Below are positions 28,171-37,243 of a stretch of DNA of 64,000 nucleotides, piece by piece. The position numbers were made by a program, and so were the translations under genes. Within the stretch, counting starts at the first letter, position 1, and every line of letters starts with the position of its first letter. This stretch comes from an uncultured Collinsella sp. (lineage in GTDB: Bacteria > Actinomycetota > Coriobacteriia > Coriobacteriales > Coriobacteriaceae). The stretch is from positions 1 through 64,000 of the forward strand of contig URKU01000004.1 of NCBI GenBank assembly GCA_900548515.1, written 5' to 3'. The notes beneath the pieces are model-generated. The model was not told the origin of the DNA and searched no databases. It saw only the letters and a program-made list of their open reading frames with translations.

Positions 28171-30819
28171 ATGGTGAAAAAGTCACCGGAAAACACTACT
28201 CCCGCAATTGTGGACAACGTAGAGGCGCTTGAGGCTAAGCTCGCTCAGATGCGAGAGGCCCAGGCGCTTTTTGCTACGTACACGCAGGAGCAGGTCGACA
28301 AGATCTTCTATGAGGCCGCCATGGCCGCCAACAAGGCTCGTATCCCGTTGGCGAAGATGGCCATCGAGGAGACCGGCCGCGGCGTTCTTGAGGACAAGGT
28401 CATCAAGAACCACTACGCCGCAGAGTACATCTACAACGCTTACAAGAACACCAAGACCTGTGGCGTTCTGGAGCGCGACGAGGCTTACGGCATCACCAAG
28501 ATCGCCGAGCCCATCGGCATCGTGGGCGCCGTCATCCCGACGACCAACCCCACCTCCACCGCGATCTTCAAGACGCTGATCAGCCTGAAGACCCGCAATG
28601 CCATCATCATCTCCCCGCACCCGGCTGCCGCCAAGTGCACCATCGCCGCCGCCAAGCTCGTGCTTGACGCCGCCGTCAAGGCCGGCGCCCCCGAGGGCAT
28701 CATCGGCTGGGTCGATGTCCCCTCCATCGAGCTGACCAACATGGTCATGCGCGACGTCGACATCATCCTCGCCACCGGTGGCCCGGGCATGGTCAAGGCC
28801 GCCTACTCCTCGGGCAAGCCCGCCCTGGGCGTTGGCGCCGGTAACACCCCGGTCGTCATCGACGACACCGCCGACGTGCTGCTCGCCGTCAACTCCATCA
28901 TCCACTCCAAGACCTTCGACAACGGCATGATCTGCGCTTCCGAGCAGTCCGTGACCGTCATCGACACCATCTATGACCAGGTCAAGGCCGAGTTCCAGAA
29001 GCGCGGCTGCTACTTCGTCAAGCAGGGTGCCGAGATGGAGGCCCTGCGTGCCGCCATGTTCAAGAACGGCGCCCTCGATCACCGCATCCCCGGCATGGCT
29101 GCCGCCAAGATCGCCGAGCTCGCCGGCATCGAGGTTCCCGCCAAGACCAAGATCCTGATCGCCGAGGTCACCTCCACCGACCCCGCCAAGGAGGAGTTCT
29201 CCCACGAGAAGCTCTCCCCGGTCCTGGCCATGTATCACGCCAAGGACTTCCAGGAGGCCGTCGACAAGGCCGAGCACCTGGTGCTCGCCGGTGGCCCGGG
29301 CCACACCGCCTCTCTGTACGTGCACCCCGCCCAGGCCGAGAAGATCAGCCTGTTCGAGCACGTCATGAAGGCCTGCCGTATCGTCATCAACACCCCGTCC
29401 TCGCACGGCGGCATCGGTGACCTGTACAACTTTGGCATGAAGCCGTCTCTGACCCTGGGCTGCGGCTCCTGGGGCGGCAACTCCGTCTCCGAGAACGTTG
29501 GGGTGAAGCACTTGATCAACGTTAAGACTGTGGCCGAGCGCCGTGAGAACATGCTGTGGTTCCGCGCTCCCGAGAAGGTCTACTTCAAGAAGGGTTCCAC
29601 GCCCGTCGCCCTCGACGAGCTGGGCAACGTCATGGGCAAGAAGCGCGCCTTCATCGTCACCGACCAGTTCCTCTTCAAGAATGGCAACACCCGCGCCATC
29701 GAGGCCAAGCTCGACGAGATGGGCATCGCCCACGACTGCTTCTACGACGTCGAGCCCGATCCGTCGCTGCAGTGCGCACGTCGCGGCGCCAAGCAGATGG
29801 CTCTCTTTGAGCCGGACGTCATCATCGCCGTCGGCGGTGGCTCCGCTATGGACGCCGGCAAGATCATGTGGATGATGTACGAGCACCCCGAGTGCAAGTT
29901 TGAGGACATGGCCATGGACTTCATGGACATCCGCAAGCGTATCTTCACCTTCCCCGAGATGGGCAAGAAGGCCTATTTCGTCGCCGTCCCGACCTCTTCG
30001 GGTACCGGCTCCGAGTGCACGCCGTTCGCCATCATCACCGACAAGGAGACCGGCATCAAGTGGCCGCTCGCCGACTACGCGCTGCTCCCCAACATGGCTA
30101 TCGTTGACGCCGACAACTGCATGACCGCCCCGCGCGGCCTGACCGCTGCCTCCGGCATCGACGTCATGACCCACGCCATCGAGTCCTACGTCTCCATCAT
30201 GGCTTCCGACTACACCAAGGGCCTCTCCGAGCGCGCTGCCAAGCTCGTCTTTGAGAACCTGCCCTCCAGCTTCACGAACGGCGCCAAGGACCCGCACGCC
30301 CGCGAGGAGATGCACAACGCCTCCTGCATGGCCGGTATGGCCTTCGCCAACGCCTTCCTGGGCCTCAACCACTCCATGGCTCACAAGCTCGGCGCTTTCC
30401 ATCACCTGCCCCACGGCATCGCTAACGCCGTCATCCTGACCCGCGTCATGCGCTACAACGCCGCCGAGGCTCCCGTCAAGATGGGTACCTTCTCCCAGTA
30501 TCCTTACCCCAACGCGCTGCACAACTACGCCGAGATGGCCAAGTACTGCGGCATCGAGGGCAAGGACGACAAGGAGGTCTTCGAGAACTTCATCACGAAG
30601 CTCGAGGAGCTCAAGGACTTCATCGGCGTCAAGAAGACCATCGCCGACTACGGTGTTGACGAGCAGTACTTCCTCGACACCCTCGACGAGATGACCGAGC
30701 AGGCATTCAACGACCAGTGCACCGGCGCCAACCCGCGCTACCCGCTCATGAGCGAGATCAAGGAGCTCTACCTGGACGCCTACTACGGCCGCGAGCCCCA
30801 GGACTACGCCGTCTGCTAG
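28171..30819 (+). CDS. adhE: Bifunctional acetaldehyde-CoA/alcohol dehydrogenase AdhE
   Basis: Reduces acetyl-CoA through acetaldehyde to ethanol, regenerating NAD+ in fermentation; the family forms long spirosomes. The 882-residue protein has an N-terminal aldehyde dehydrogenase domain (VIPTTNPTSTAIFKTL; catalytic Cys in NGMICASEQS; GGPGHTASLY) and, from about residue 460, an iron-dependent alcohol dehydrogenase (VGGGSAMDAGKIMW, VPTSSGTGSECTPFA, metal His in THAIESYVS and LNHSMAHKLGAFHHLPHG). ATG 28171 has AAGGAG upstream. It has palindromic operator-like sites upstream and a hairpin downstream. Confidence 0.97.
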   Translation: MVKKSPENTTPAIVDNVEALEAKLAQMREAQALFATYTQEQVDKIFYEAAMAANKARIPLAKMAIEETGRGVLEDKVIKNHYAAEYIYNAYKNTKTCGVLERDEAYGITKIAEPIGIVGAVIPTTNPTSTAIFKTLISLKTRNAIIISPHPAAAKCTIAAAKLVLDAAVKAGAPEGIIGWVDVPSIELTNMVMRDVDIILATGGPGMVKAAYSSGKPALGVGAGNTPVVIDDTADVLLAVNSIIHSKTFDNGMICASEQSVTVIDTIYDQVKAEFQKRGCYFVKQGAEMEALRAAMFKNGALDHRIPGMAAAKIAELAGIEVPAKTKILIAEVTSTDPAKEEFSHEKLSPVLAMYHAKDFQEAVDKAEHLVLAGGPGHTASLYVHPAQAEKISLFEHVMKACRIVINTPSSHGGIGDLYNFGMKPSLTLGCGSWGGNSVSENVGVKHLINVKTVAERRENMLWFRAPEKVYFKKGSTPVALDELGNVMGKKRAFIVTDQFLFKNGNTRAIEAKLDEMGIAHDCFYDVEPDPSLQCARRGAKQMALFEPDVIIAVGGGSAMDAGKIMWMMYEHPECKFEDMAMDFMDIRKRIFTFPEMGKKAYFVAVPTSSGTGSECTPFAIITDKETGIKWPLADYALLPNMAIVDADNCMTAPRGLTAASGIDVMTHAIESYVSIMASDYTKGLSERAAKLVFENLPSSFTNGAKDPHAREEMHNASCMAGMAFANAFLGLNHSMAHKLGAFHHLPHGIANAVILTRVMRYNAAEAPVKMGTFSQYPYPNALHNYAEMAKYCGIEGKDDKEVFENFITKLEELKDFIGVKKTIADYGVDEQYFLDTLDEMTEQAFNDQCTGANPRYPLMSEIKELYLDAYYGREPQDYAVC

Positions 30820-30836
30820 TTTTAGCACGGTTTTTA

Positions 30837-30875
30837 ACGGCGGGGGTGCACGGGTGTTTCACACACCCCCGCCGT
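30837..30875 (+). terminator. Hairpin after adhE
   Basis: ACGGCGGGGGTG and CACCCCCGCCGT (30837-30848, 30864-30875) form a perfect 12-base stem with a 15-base loop but no clear T-run, so termination may be partial and the next gene may be reached by read-through. Confidence 0.6.
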
Positions 30876-30907
30876 CGCTTCTATCGCATCGTTGAAAGGA
30901 TGCAACC

Positions 30908-31672
30908 ATGCTGCTACCCGATTCCAAGACCGAGCTCGTCCGCCGTGGCAACAAGGTCGTTTACGACCTGGGCGACAAGATCGTCAAGGTCTTTAACGAG
31001 ACCAAGCCTGTCTCCGACGTGTTCAACGAGGCTTTGAATCTTGCCCGCATCAATGAGTGCGGCATCCGCAGCCCCAAGGCGCTCGAGGTTTCCCAGCTCG
31101 AGAACGCCAACGGCTGGGCGCTCGTGACCGAGAAGGTTCCGGGCACCACCCTTGCCGAGAAGATGACTGCCGAGCCCCAGCGCTTTGGTGAGTACCTCGA
31201 GATGTTCGTCGACCTCCAGATCGAGATCCACGGCTACACCTCCCCGCTGCTCAACCGTCAGCGCGACAAGTACGCCCGCATGATCGACAGCCTTGATCAG
31301 CTCAATGCCACCACGCGCTACAACCTTCAGGAGCGTCTGGACGGCATGACCAAGGAGTTCAAGGTCTGCCACGGCGACTTCAACCCCTCCAACGTCATCG
31401 TCGGCGACGACGGCCAGCTCTATGTGTGCGACTGGGCACACGCTACCCAGGGCTCCCCTGCTGCCGACGTTGCCACCACCTACCTGCTCTTCGCCCTCAA
31501 CAGCAAGGACCAGGCCGAGGCCTACCTGGAGCTCTACTGCGACCGCGCCGACATGCCCATGCAGGTCGTGCGTCAGTGGACGAGCATCGTCGCCGCTTCC
31601 GAGCTCGCTCGTAAGCGCAACGTGAACGATGAGTTCCTGAAGAACTGGATCGACGTCGTCGATTATCAGTAA
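30908..31672 (+). CDS. Aminoglycoside phosphotransferase / kinase-like protein
   Basis: A 254-residue protein of the APH/choline-kinase fold. It shows the catalytic block CHGDFNPSNVIV and the metal-binding VCDWAHATQGSPAADVA, and an N-terminal lobe with KIVKVFNE as likely nucleotide-binding Lys. ATG 30908 has GAAAGGA upstream. Such proteins phosphorylate antibiotics, sugars, choline or protein targets; the substrate is unknown here and drug resistance should not be assumed. It lies 88 bases after adhE and has its own terminator. Confidence 0.8.
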   Translation: MLLPDSKTELVRRGNKVVYDLGDKIVKVFNETKPVSDVFNEALNLARINECGIRSPKALEVSQLENANGWALVTEKVPGTTLAEKMTAEPQRFGEYLEMFVDLQIEIHGYTSPLLNRQRDKYARMIDSLDQLNATTRYNLQERLDGMTKEFKVCHGDFNPSNVIVGDDGQLYVCDWAHATQGSPAADVATTYLLFALNSKDQAEAYLELYCDRADMPMQVVRQWTSIVAASELARKRNVNDEFLKNWIDVVDYQ

Positions 31673-31708
31673 TATCTGAGCGATTTATTTCGCATCGGAG
31701 GCACAAGA

Positions 31709-31742
31709 AAAACCCCGCAGCTCATATGGGCTGTGGGGTTTT
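31709..31742 (+). terminator. Intrinsic terminator of the APH-like gene
   Basis: AAAACCCCGCAGC and GCTGTGGGGTTTT pair (one G-U) around an eight-base loop, followed by TCCTTTT. Confidence 0.85.
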
Positions 31743-31770
31743 CCTTTTAGATATCGAGGATGCCACAAAA

Positions 31771-31820
31771 TAAAAGGACGGCCCCGCATCTCCCCGATCT
31801 GGAGAAATGCGGGGCCGTCC
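31771..31820 (-). terminator. Intrinsic terminator after proS
   Basis: Arms 31776-31793 and 31801-31820 form a long GC-rich stem with two unpaired bases; on the minus strand it is followed by TTTTATTTT. It ends the rpsB-to-proS gene block and could also stop plus-strand transcripts. Confidence 0.85.
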
Positions 31821-31850
31821 CGTATATCGAACTACAAGCGAAATCGTCGA

Positions 31851-33572
31851 TTAACGACGGGCCGCCTTAACAAGCTCGGCAACCTTGGCGACGACCTCGT
31901 CGATCGCCACGTCCTCACGCTCGCCCGTGGCACGGTCCTTGAGCTCCACAGTACCATTCTTGAGGCCACGCTTACCCAGAACGACCTGATACGGGAAGCC
32001 CATAAGATCGTTGTCGGCAAACTTAAATCCGGGACGCTCGTCACGATCATCGACGACGACCTCGATACCCTCGGCGCACAGGCCATCAACGATCTGCTCG
32101 CAGACGGTAGCGCACTCCTCCTTCTTGAGATCGAGCGGAATCACCGCGACCTCGTACGGGGCAACGGAGACCGGCCAGACGATACCGTGCTCGTCGTTGT
32201 GCTGCTCCACGACGGCAGCGAGCGAGCGGGACACACCAACGCCGTAGCAGCCCATGATGAGCGGCTTCTCCTTACCGTCCTCGTCCATAAAGGTGGCACC
32301 CATGGCCTCGGAATACTTGGTGCCCAGCTGGAAGACCTGAGAGACCTCGATGCCGCGGGCAGCGGAGAGCGGCTTGCCGCAGTGCGGGCAGGGGTCGCCG
32401 GCGACAACGGTGACCAGATCGGCCCACTCATCGACGGTAAAGTCGCGCTCGGGGCAGGCACCGGTAAAGTGATAATCGACCTCGTTGGCACCGCAGGCCC
32501 ACTGCTTGGAATCGCGCAGGCTCTCGTCGCACACCAGACGGATGCCCTCGGGCAGGTTGACCGGTCCGATAAAGCCCTTGTGCAGGCCGTTCGCTTGAAG
32601 CTCCTCGTCGGTCATCATGCGGTAGCCCTTGCCAAAGACATGCTCGGCCTTGCAGTCATTGAGCTCGTGGTCGCCCGGGACAATGGCCACGACCGGCTTG
32701 CCCTCGGAGTCGATGAGTGCCAGCGACTTTCGCGTGCCGTTCTCGGGGAAGCCGAAGAACTTGGCGACGGCCTCGATGGTGCCCATACCCGGAGTCTCGA
32801 CCTTGGTGATCGTGCCATCGCCGGGGCCCTCGGTCACAACGACCTTGGTGCTTGCAGCCTCGTCATCGGCAGCAAAACCGCAATCGTCGCAGTAGACGAG
32901 CGAAGCCTCGCCGGCGTCGGCAAGAGCCATGTACTCGACGGAAGTGTCGCCGCCGATCTCGCCGGAGTCGGCGACAACGGGCAGAGCCTTGATGTAGCAG
33001 CGCTCGCAGATGTTAGCGTAGGCCTGCTTCATCTTGTCGTACTCCTCCTGCAGGCTCTCCTGCGTGGCGGAGAAGCTGTAGGCGTCCTTCATGATGAACT
33101 CGCGACCGCGCATCAGGCCAAAGCGGGGACGGAACTCGTCGCGGAACTTGTCCTGAATGTGGTACAGGTTGACGGGCAGCTGTTTGTAGGAGCGCAGCTC
33201 ATTGCGCACCAGGGCCGTGACGGTCTCCTCGTGGGTGGGACCCAGGACGAACTCGCGACCGTGACGGTCGTCAAAGCGCACAAGCTCCTTGCCATAGGCG
33301 TCGATGCGGCCGGACTCACGCCACAACTCGGCGTCGACCATGATAGGCATCATAAGCTCCTGGGCACCGGCAGCGTCCATCTCGTCGCGCACGATATTCT
33401 CGATCTTGCGGATCGAGCGCCATGCGAGCGGCAGATAGGAATACAGGCCGGCGGCCTCTTTGCGGATCATGCCGGCACGGAGCAGCAGGCGGTGGCTGGC
33501 GAGCTCAGCGTCCGCCGGATCCTCTTTGAGCGTCGGCGCATAGAGCTTAGACATATACATTGCTCGGGTCAT
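31851..33572 (-). CDS. proS: Prolyl-tRNA synthetase
   Basis: Class II synthetase charging tRNA-Pro. The 573-residue protein is the bacterial type with the editing insertion: motif 2 region FRDEFRPRFGLMRGREFIMKD, an INS editing domain (about residues 230-390, GTRKSLALIDSEGKPVVAIVPGDHELN), motif 3 GCYGVGVSR and a C-terminal anticodon domain. ATG 33572 has GAGGAG upstream. It directly follows ispG and ends the operon. Confidence 0.97.
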   Translation of the reverse strand: MTRAMYMSKLYAPTLKEDPADAELASHRLLLRAGMIRKEAAGLYSYLPLAWRSIRKIENIVRDEMDAAGAQELMMPIMVDAELWRESGRIDAYGKELVRFDDRHGREFVLGPTHEETVTALVRNELRSYKQLPVNLYHIQDKFRDEFRPRFGLMRGREFIMKDAYSFSATQESLQEEYDKMKQAYANICERCYIKALPVVADSGEIGGDTSVEYMALADAGEASLVYCDDCGFAADDEAASTKVVVTEGPGDGTITKVETPGMGTIEAVAKFFGFPENGTRKSLALIDSEGKPVVAIVPGDHELNDCKAEHVFGKGYRMMTDEELQANGLHKGFIGPVNLPEGIRLVCDESLRDSKQWACGANEVDYHFTGACPERDFTVDEWADLVTVVAGDPCPHCGKPLSAARGIEVSQVFQLGTKYSEAMGATFMDEDGKEKPLIMGCYGVGVSRSLAAVVEQHNDEHGIVWPVSVAPYEVAVIPLDLKKEECATVCEQIVDGLCAEGIEVVVDDRDERPGFKFADNDLMGFPYQVVLGKRGLKNGTVELKDRATGEREDVAIDEVVAKVAELVKAARR

Positions 33573-34655
33573 TTATTTCTCCTCAATAAGCTTGTCGACC
33601 TCGGCCATAAGCGCGTCGACAATTTGGTCCTCAGCTACTTTACCAATGATCTGGCCATGCGAAAAGAGCAGGGCCTGACCACGTCCGCAAGCAACGCCCA
33701 GATCGGCATCAGAAGCCTCACCGGGGCCATTAACGGCACATCCCATCACAGCGATAGAAAGCGGCGCGGAGTAGTTCTTAAGCCGCTCGGTGACCTCCTC
33801 GGCGATGGGAATGAGGTTAACCTGGCAGCGGGCGCACGTGGGGCACGAGACGATCTCGGGGCCACGGCGACGCAGGCCCAGCGACTGCAGAATACCCCAG
33901 GCAACCGGCGGCTCCTCAACCGGATCGGCCGTGAGAGAGACGCGCATGGTGTCACCGATACCCTCAGACAGCAGAATACCAAGGCCCACCGAGCTCTTAA
34001 TGGTGCCCTGAAGCTTGGTACCCGCCTCGGTTACGCCCAGGTGAAGCGGAACGTGGGGAATCTCACGCGACAGGGCTCGATAGGTATCAAGCGTCGTTTG
34101 CACGCTATGGGCCTTAGCCGAAAGCACGATGTTCGTAAAGCCGCGGTCTTCAAAATGCTTGACGAAACGCTCGCTCGACATCACGAGCTTTTCGGGCTGC
34201 GAAAGATTGTCGCGCTCGGCAATATCTTGCTCAAGCGAGCCCGCGTTCACGCCAATGCGAATCGCGCAGCCCGCGGCACCCGCGGCATCGATGACAGCGT
34301 CAACCTTGGCCCAATCGCCGATATTGCCGGGGTTGATGCGCAGCTTGGCGGCACCGGCCTCGACGGCGCCGATGGCAAGCTTATGGTTAAAGTGGATATC
34401 GGCGACGATTGGCACCGGAGACTCGGCACAAATCGTGCGAAAGCCCTCGAGCGCAGCCTCGGTAGGCACGCTCACGCGAACAACATCGCAACCCGCCTGG
34501 GCAAGCGCACGCACTTGCGCAAGCGTTGCCTGGGCGTCGGCGGTATCGGTGCAGGTCATGGACTGAACCACCACCGGCGCGCCACCACCGATCTGCACGC
34601 CGCCCACATATACGGGGCGCGTCAGCTCGCGCGGCAAAGGATGGGATAAAGACAA
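33573..34655 (-). CDS. ispG: 4-hydroxy-3-methylbut-2-enyl diphosphate synthase IspG
   Basis: 4Fe-4S enzyme of the MEP pathway converting MEcPP to HMBPP. The protein of about 360 residues has SMTCTDTADAQAT, ADIHFNHKLA, RINPGNIG and the cluster ligands CPTCARCQ and MGCAVNGPGEA. The chosen TTG 34653-34655 has GGGGAG eight bases upstream and lies 13 bases after the rseP stop; a GTG three codons earlier is possible, and longer starts lie inside rseP. It sits with dxr in the dxr-rseP-ispG block. Confidence 0.94.
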   Translation of the reverse strand: MSLSHPLPRELTRPVYVGGVQIGGGAPVVVQSMTCTDTADAQATLAQVRALAQAGCDVVRVSVPTEAALEGFRTICAESPVPIVADIHFNHKLAIGAVEAGAAKLRINPGNIGDWAKVDAVIDAAGAAGCAIRIGVNAGSLEQDIAERDNLSQPEKLVMSSERFVKHFEDRGFTNIVLSAKAHSVQTTLDTYRALSREIPHVPLHLGVTEAGTKLQGTIKSSVGLGILLSEGIGDTMRVSLTADPVEEPPVAWGILQSLGLRRRGPEIVSCPTCARCQVNLIPIAEEVTERLKNYSAPLSIAVMGCAVNGPGEASDADLGVACGRGQALLFSHGQIIGKVAEDQIVDALMAEVDKLIEEK

Positions 34656-34668
34656 TCCAAACACTCCC

Positions 34669-36030
34669 CTACAAAATAAATCGAAGGACGTCGGAACGAA
34701 GCATATAAACAAACAGCAGCGCAAAGAGCGCGATGCCGACATAGCTGACGATTGTCTGCACCTTGAGTGGCAGCTCGCGACCGGCGACCATTTGGATGAT
34801 CTCGATAACCAGCTTTCCCCCGTCGAGCGGCGGAATGGGCAGCAAGTTCATAAAGCCCAGCGAGAATGAGATGAGCGCTGCAAACGACAGGAACGTTACG
34901 GGGCCGGCAGCAGCCGCCTGAGAGGACATGACGCTGATGCCCACGATCGACGAGGACTGGTCGAGAATCTCCATCGTATGCTGCGGCTGGAGTAGGCGCA
35001 TAACGCCATCCGCGGTCTGCACAACATAGGAGAATGACAGACGCGCCGAGGTGATGGGGTCCAAACGGACTACCTCCGTAGAAGCATACACACCTAACCG
35101 CTCGTCCTCTTTGAGCGCAACCGAGGTCGAATGCTGCTTGCCGTCACGCTCATACTCAATGGCGATATCGTCCTTACCGGCGGCCTTGCCGATAGCATCG
35201 TAGACGTCCATCCAAGTGGAACATGAGACACCGTCGACCGAAAGGATCGCATCTCCGGCCTCGATACCCGCCTTGGCGGCAATAGACCCCTCGTCAACCT
35301 GACCGATCACGTTGGTATCCATCGGCACGGTGACACCCGCAATGGAATAGATGCTCATAAGGAGCAAAAAACCCGTCAGGATATTGACGAGAATGCCCGC
35401 GAGCAGCATAAAGGCGCGCTTGAGAAAACCCTGGCCAAGATAAGTGTGCGAGCGCTCTTGCGCCAAGAAATCAGCCTCGCCGCACGGCAGCTCCCACACA
35501 TCGCCCACGGCAGTCGCATGCTCTCGATCGAACCGGCGGCCGTCAAAGGTGGTGTAACCCGCCGCGTCTCGCGGCAGCGTCTGATACTTGGTGGGATAGT
35601 AGCTCGGCGAGGGTTTCTCCCCTTCCTCATACCAGGGAGCGATGGAGCCCCAGCCCAGCAACAGAGCACAAGCCTCGAGCACATCCTCCTCGGAAAGCTC
35701 GAGCTCGACAGCAAGGTCGGCCACGGTCACGCGACCATGACGGTAGATAGCCGCGAGCACGCGATCGGCGCAGGAGACATCGGTCGGATCCATACCGCAG
35801 ATGGCAGCGTAGCCACCCAGCAGCAGCGGGGTCACGCCAAACTTGGTTCCAATGCGACGCGACGTGTAATGGATGTCAAAGCGGCACGGCAGGCCCAAAA
35901 AGAACTCGGTCACACGGACGCCGCAGGCACGCGCCGCCAAAAAGTGGCCGCCCTCGTGCAAAAACACGAGGACGGAAAGCATCAGCAGGCCCCAAAAGAC
36001 CGATGAGAGAACGCTCAGAACAGTATCCAT
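34669..36030 (-). CDS. rseP: Site-2 zinc metalloprotease RseP family, with internal insertion
   Basis: Intramembrane protease of the M50 family. The 453-residue protein has HEGGH in the first membrane helix (residues 25-29), GGY, a PDZ domain (GQVDEGSIAAKAGIEAGDAILSV) and NLLPIPPLDGG with the third metal ligand. About 110 residues between GGY and the second membrane helix (near residues 82-195) are not part of the usual fold and look like a winged-helix (RHGRVTVADLAVELELSEEDV). ATG 36028-36030 is the best start, though AAGGA is far. It lies between dxr and ispG as usual. Confidence 0.92.
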   Translation of the reverse strand: MDTVLSVLSSVFWGLLMLSVLVFLHEGGHFLAARACGVRVTEFFLGLPCRFDIHYTSRRIGTKFGVTPLLLGGYAAICGMDPTDVSCADRVLAAIYRHGRVTVADLAVELELSEEDVLEACALLLGWGSIAPWYEEGEKPSPSYYPTKYQTLPRDAAGYTTFDGRRFDREHATAVGDVWELPCGEADFLAQERSHTYLGQGFLKRAFMLLAGILVNILTGFLLLMSIYSIAGVTVPMDTNVIGQVDEGSIAAKAGIEAGDAILSVDGVSCSTWMDVYDAIGKAAGKDDIAIEYERDGKQHSTSVALKEDERLGVYASTEVVRLDPITSARLSFSYVVQTADGVMRLLQPQHTMEILDQSSSIVGISVMSSQAAAAGPVTFLSFAALISFSLGFMNLLPIPPLDGGKLVIEIIQMVAGRELPLKVQTIVSYVGIALFALLFVYMLRSDVLRFIL

Positions 36031-36055
36031 AAAACGAAAAAGCAATCCTTATGGG

Positions 36056-37243
36056 TTAGGAACGGGTTGCGGCGAGTACCTGCGCAGCCTTTTCACGCGC
36101 CCACGCATCGATGTCGCGAAGCTGCTCAAACGAATCGACCGCCTGCATATCGTGGGCATCCATGCAGGATTCCACAATGCGATCGATATCGGTAAAGCTG
36201 CAGCCATCGTGCAGGAAGGCATCGACGGCGACCTCGTTGGCGGCATTGAGCACGCACGGCATGGTGCCACCCGTCTTGCCGGCACGCTCGGCCAGTGCCA
36301 GACAGCGGAAGGTATCCATGTCGGCAGCATCAAACGTGAGCTGCCCCAGCTCGCGGAAATCGATACGAGGCGCTGGGGTATCCCAACGCTCGGGATACGA
36401 GAACGCGAACTGGATGGGAATACGCATGTCGGAAGCACCGAGATGCGCCATCACGGAGCCGTCGGCGAACTCGACCATAGAGTGAATCTTGGACTGACGC
36501 TGCACGACCACGTTAATGAAATCGAGGTCGCAGTTAAACAGATGCATGGCCTCAATACGCTCCAGGCCCTTGTTCATAAGGGTGGCGGAGTCGATGGTGA
36601 TCTTGGCACCCATGGCCCACGTGGGATGTGCGAGGGCATCGGCACGCGTCACGCGATCGAGCTCATCGCGCCTGCGGCCAAAGAACGGACCGCCCGAGCA
36701 GGTGAGCCAAATACAATGAGCCTCGCGCGGGTTCTCCCCCAGATAGCACTGGTAGATGGCGGAGTGCTCAGAGTCGACTGGAATAAGCTGGCCCGGTTGC
36801 GCCAACGGCATAAGCAAGTCGCCACCGACGACGAGGGACTCCTTGTTGGCAAGGGCAAGGCGCTTATTTGAGGTCAAGGCCGCATGGCTCGCCTCGAGAC
36901 CGGCGGCACCCACAATAGCGACGAGCACGCAGTCGACATCGTCGCGACGCGCGAGCTCGCAAACCGCCTGCGCGCCTACGCCGAGCTTCGTTCCCTCGGG
37001 CAACTCCTTCAGCACGGCGTCATCGCCATGAGCGACATCGGCCACGGCAACCGCCGGAACCGAGAACTCGCGGGCAGCGGCAACGAGCTCGGAAGTACTG
37101 GAGTTAACGGACAGCGCCGTCACCTGCAGGCGATCGGCATGCTGACGGCACACATCGAGCGCCTGGGTGCCGATAGAGCCCGTACAGCCCAGGATGGCAA
37201 CACGGAGACGTCCATCGGAGCCATACGTCGTCTGGAAGGACAT
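36056..37243 (-). CDS. dxr: 1-deoxy-D-xylulose 5-phosphate reductoisomerase
   Basis: First committed MEP-pathway enzyme (DXP to MEP with NADPH). The 395-residue protein has the Rossmann motif ILGCTGSIGTQALDV, LANKESLVVGG, PVDSEHSAIYQC and SATLMNKGLERIEA with the metal-binding residues. ATG 37241-37243 overlaps the cdsA stop (TAATG). Confidence 0.97.
   Translation of the reverse strand: MSFQTTYGSDGRLRVAILGCTGSIGTQALDVCRQHADRLQVTALSVNSSTSELVAAAREFSVPAVAVADVAHGDDAVLKELPEGTKLGVGAQAVCELARRDDVDCVLVAIVGAAGLEASHAALTSNKRLALANKESLVVGGDLLMPLAQPGQLIPVDSEHSAIYQCYLGENPREAHCIWLTCSGGPFFGRRRDELDRVTRADALAHPTWAMGAKITIDSATLMNKGLERIEAMHLFNCDLDFINVVVQRQSKIHSMVEFADGSVMAHLGASDMRIPIQFAFSYPERWDTPAPRIDFRELGQLTFDAADMDTFRCLALAERAGKTGGTMPCVLNAANEVAVDAFLHDGCSFTDIDRIVESCMDAHDMQAVDSFEQLRDIDAWAREKAAQVLAATRS

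Noticed and set aside
28183..30828. Open frame of about 880 codons antisense to adhE
   Set aside because: It mirrors adhE exactly, has low-complexity Val/Leu/Gly/Asp sequence and no known domain. Such frames are a product of high-GC codon bias.
32187..34649. Long plus-strand frame across proS and ispG
   Set aside because: Antisense to two clear genes; composition only reflects codon bias.
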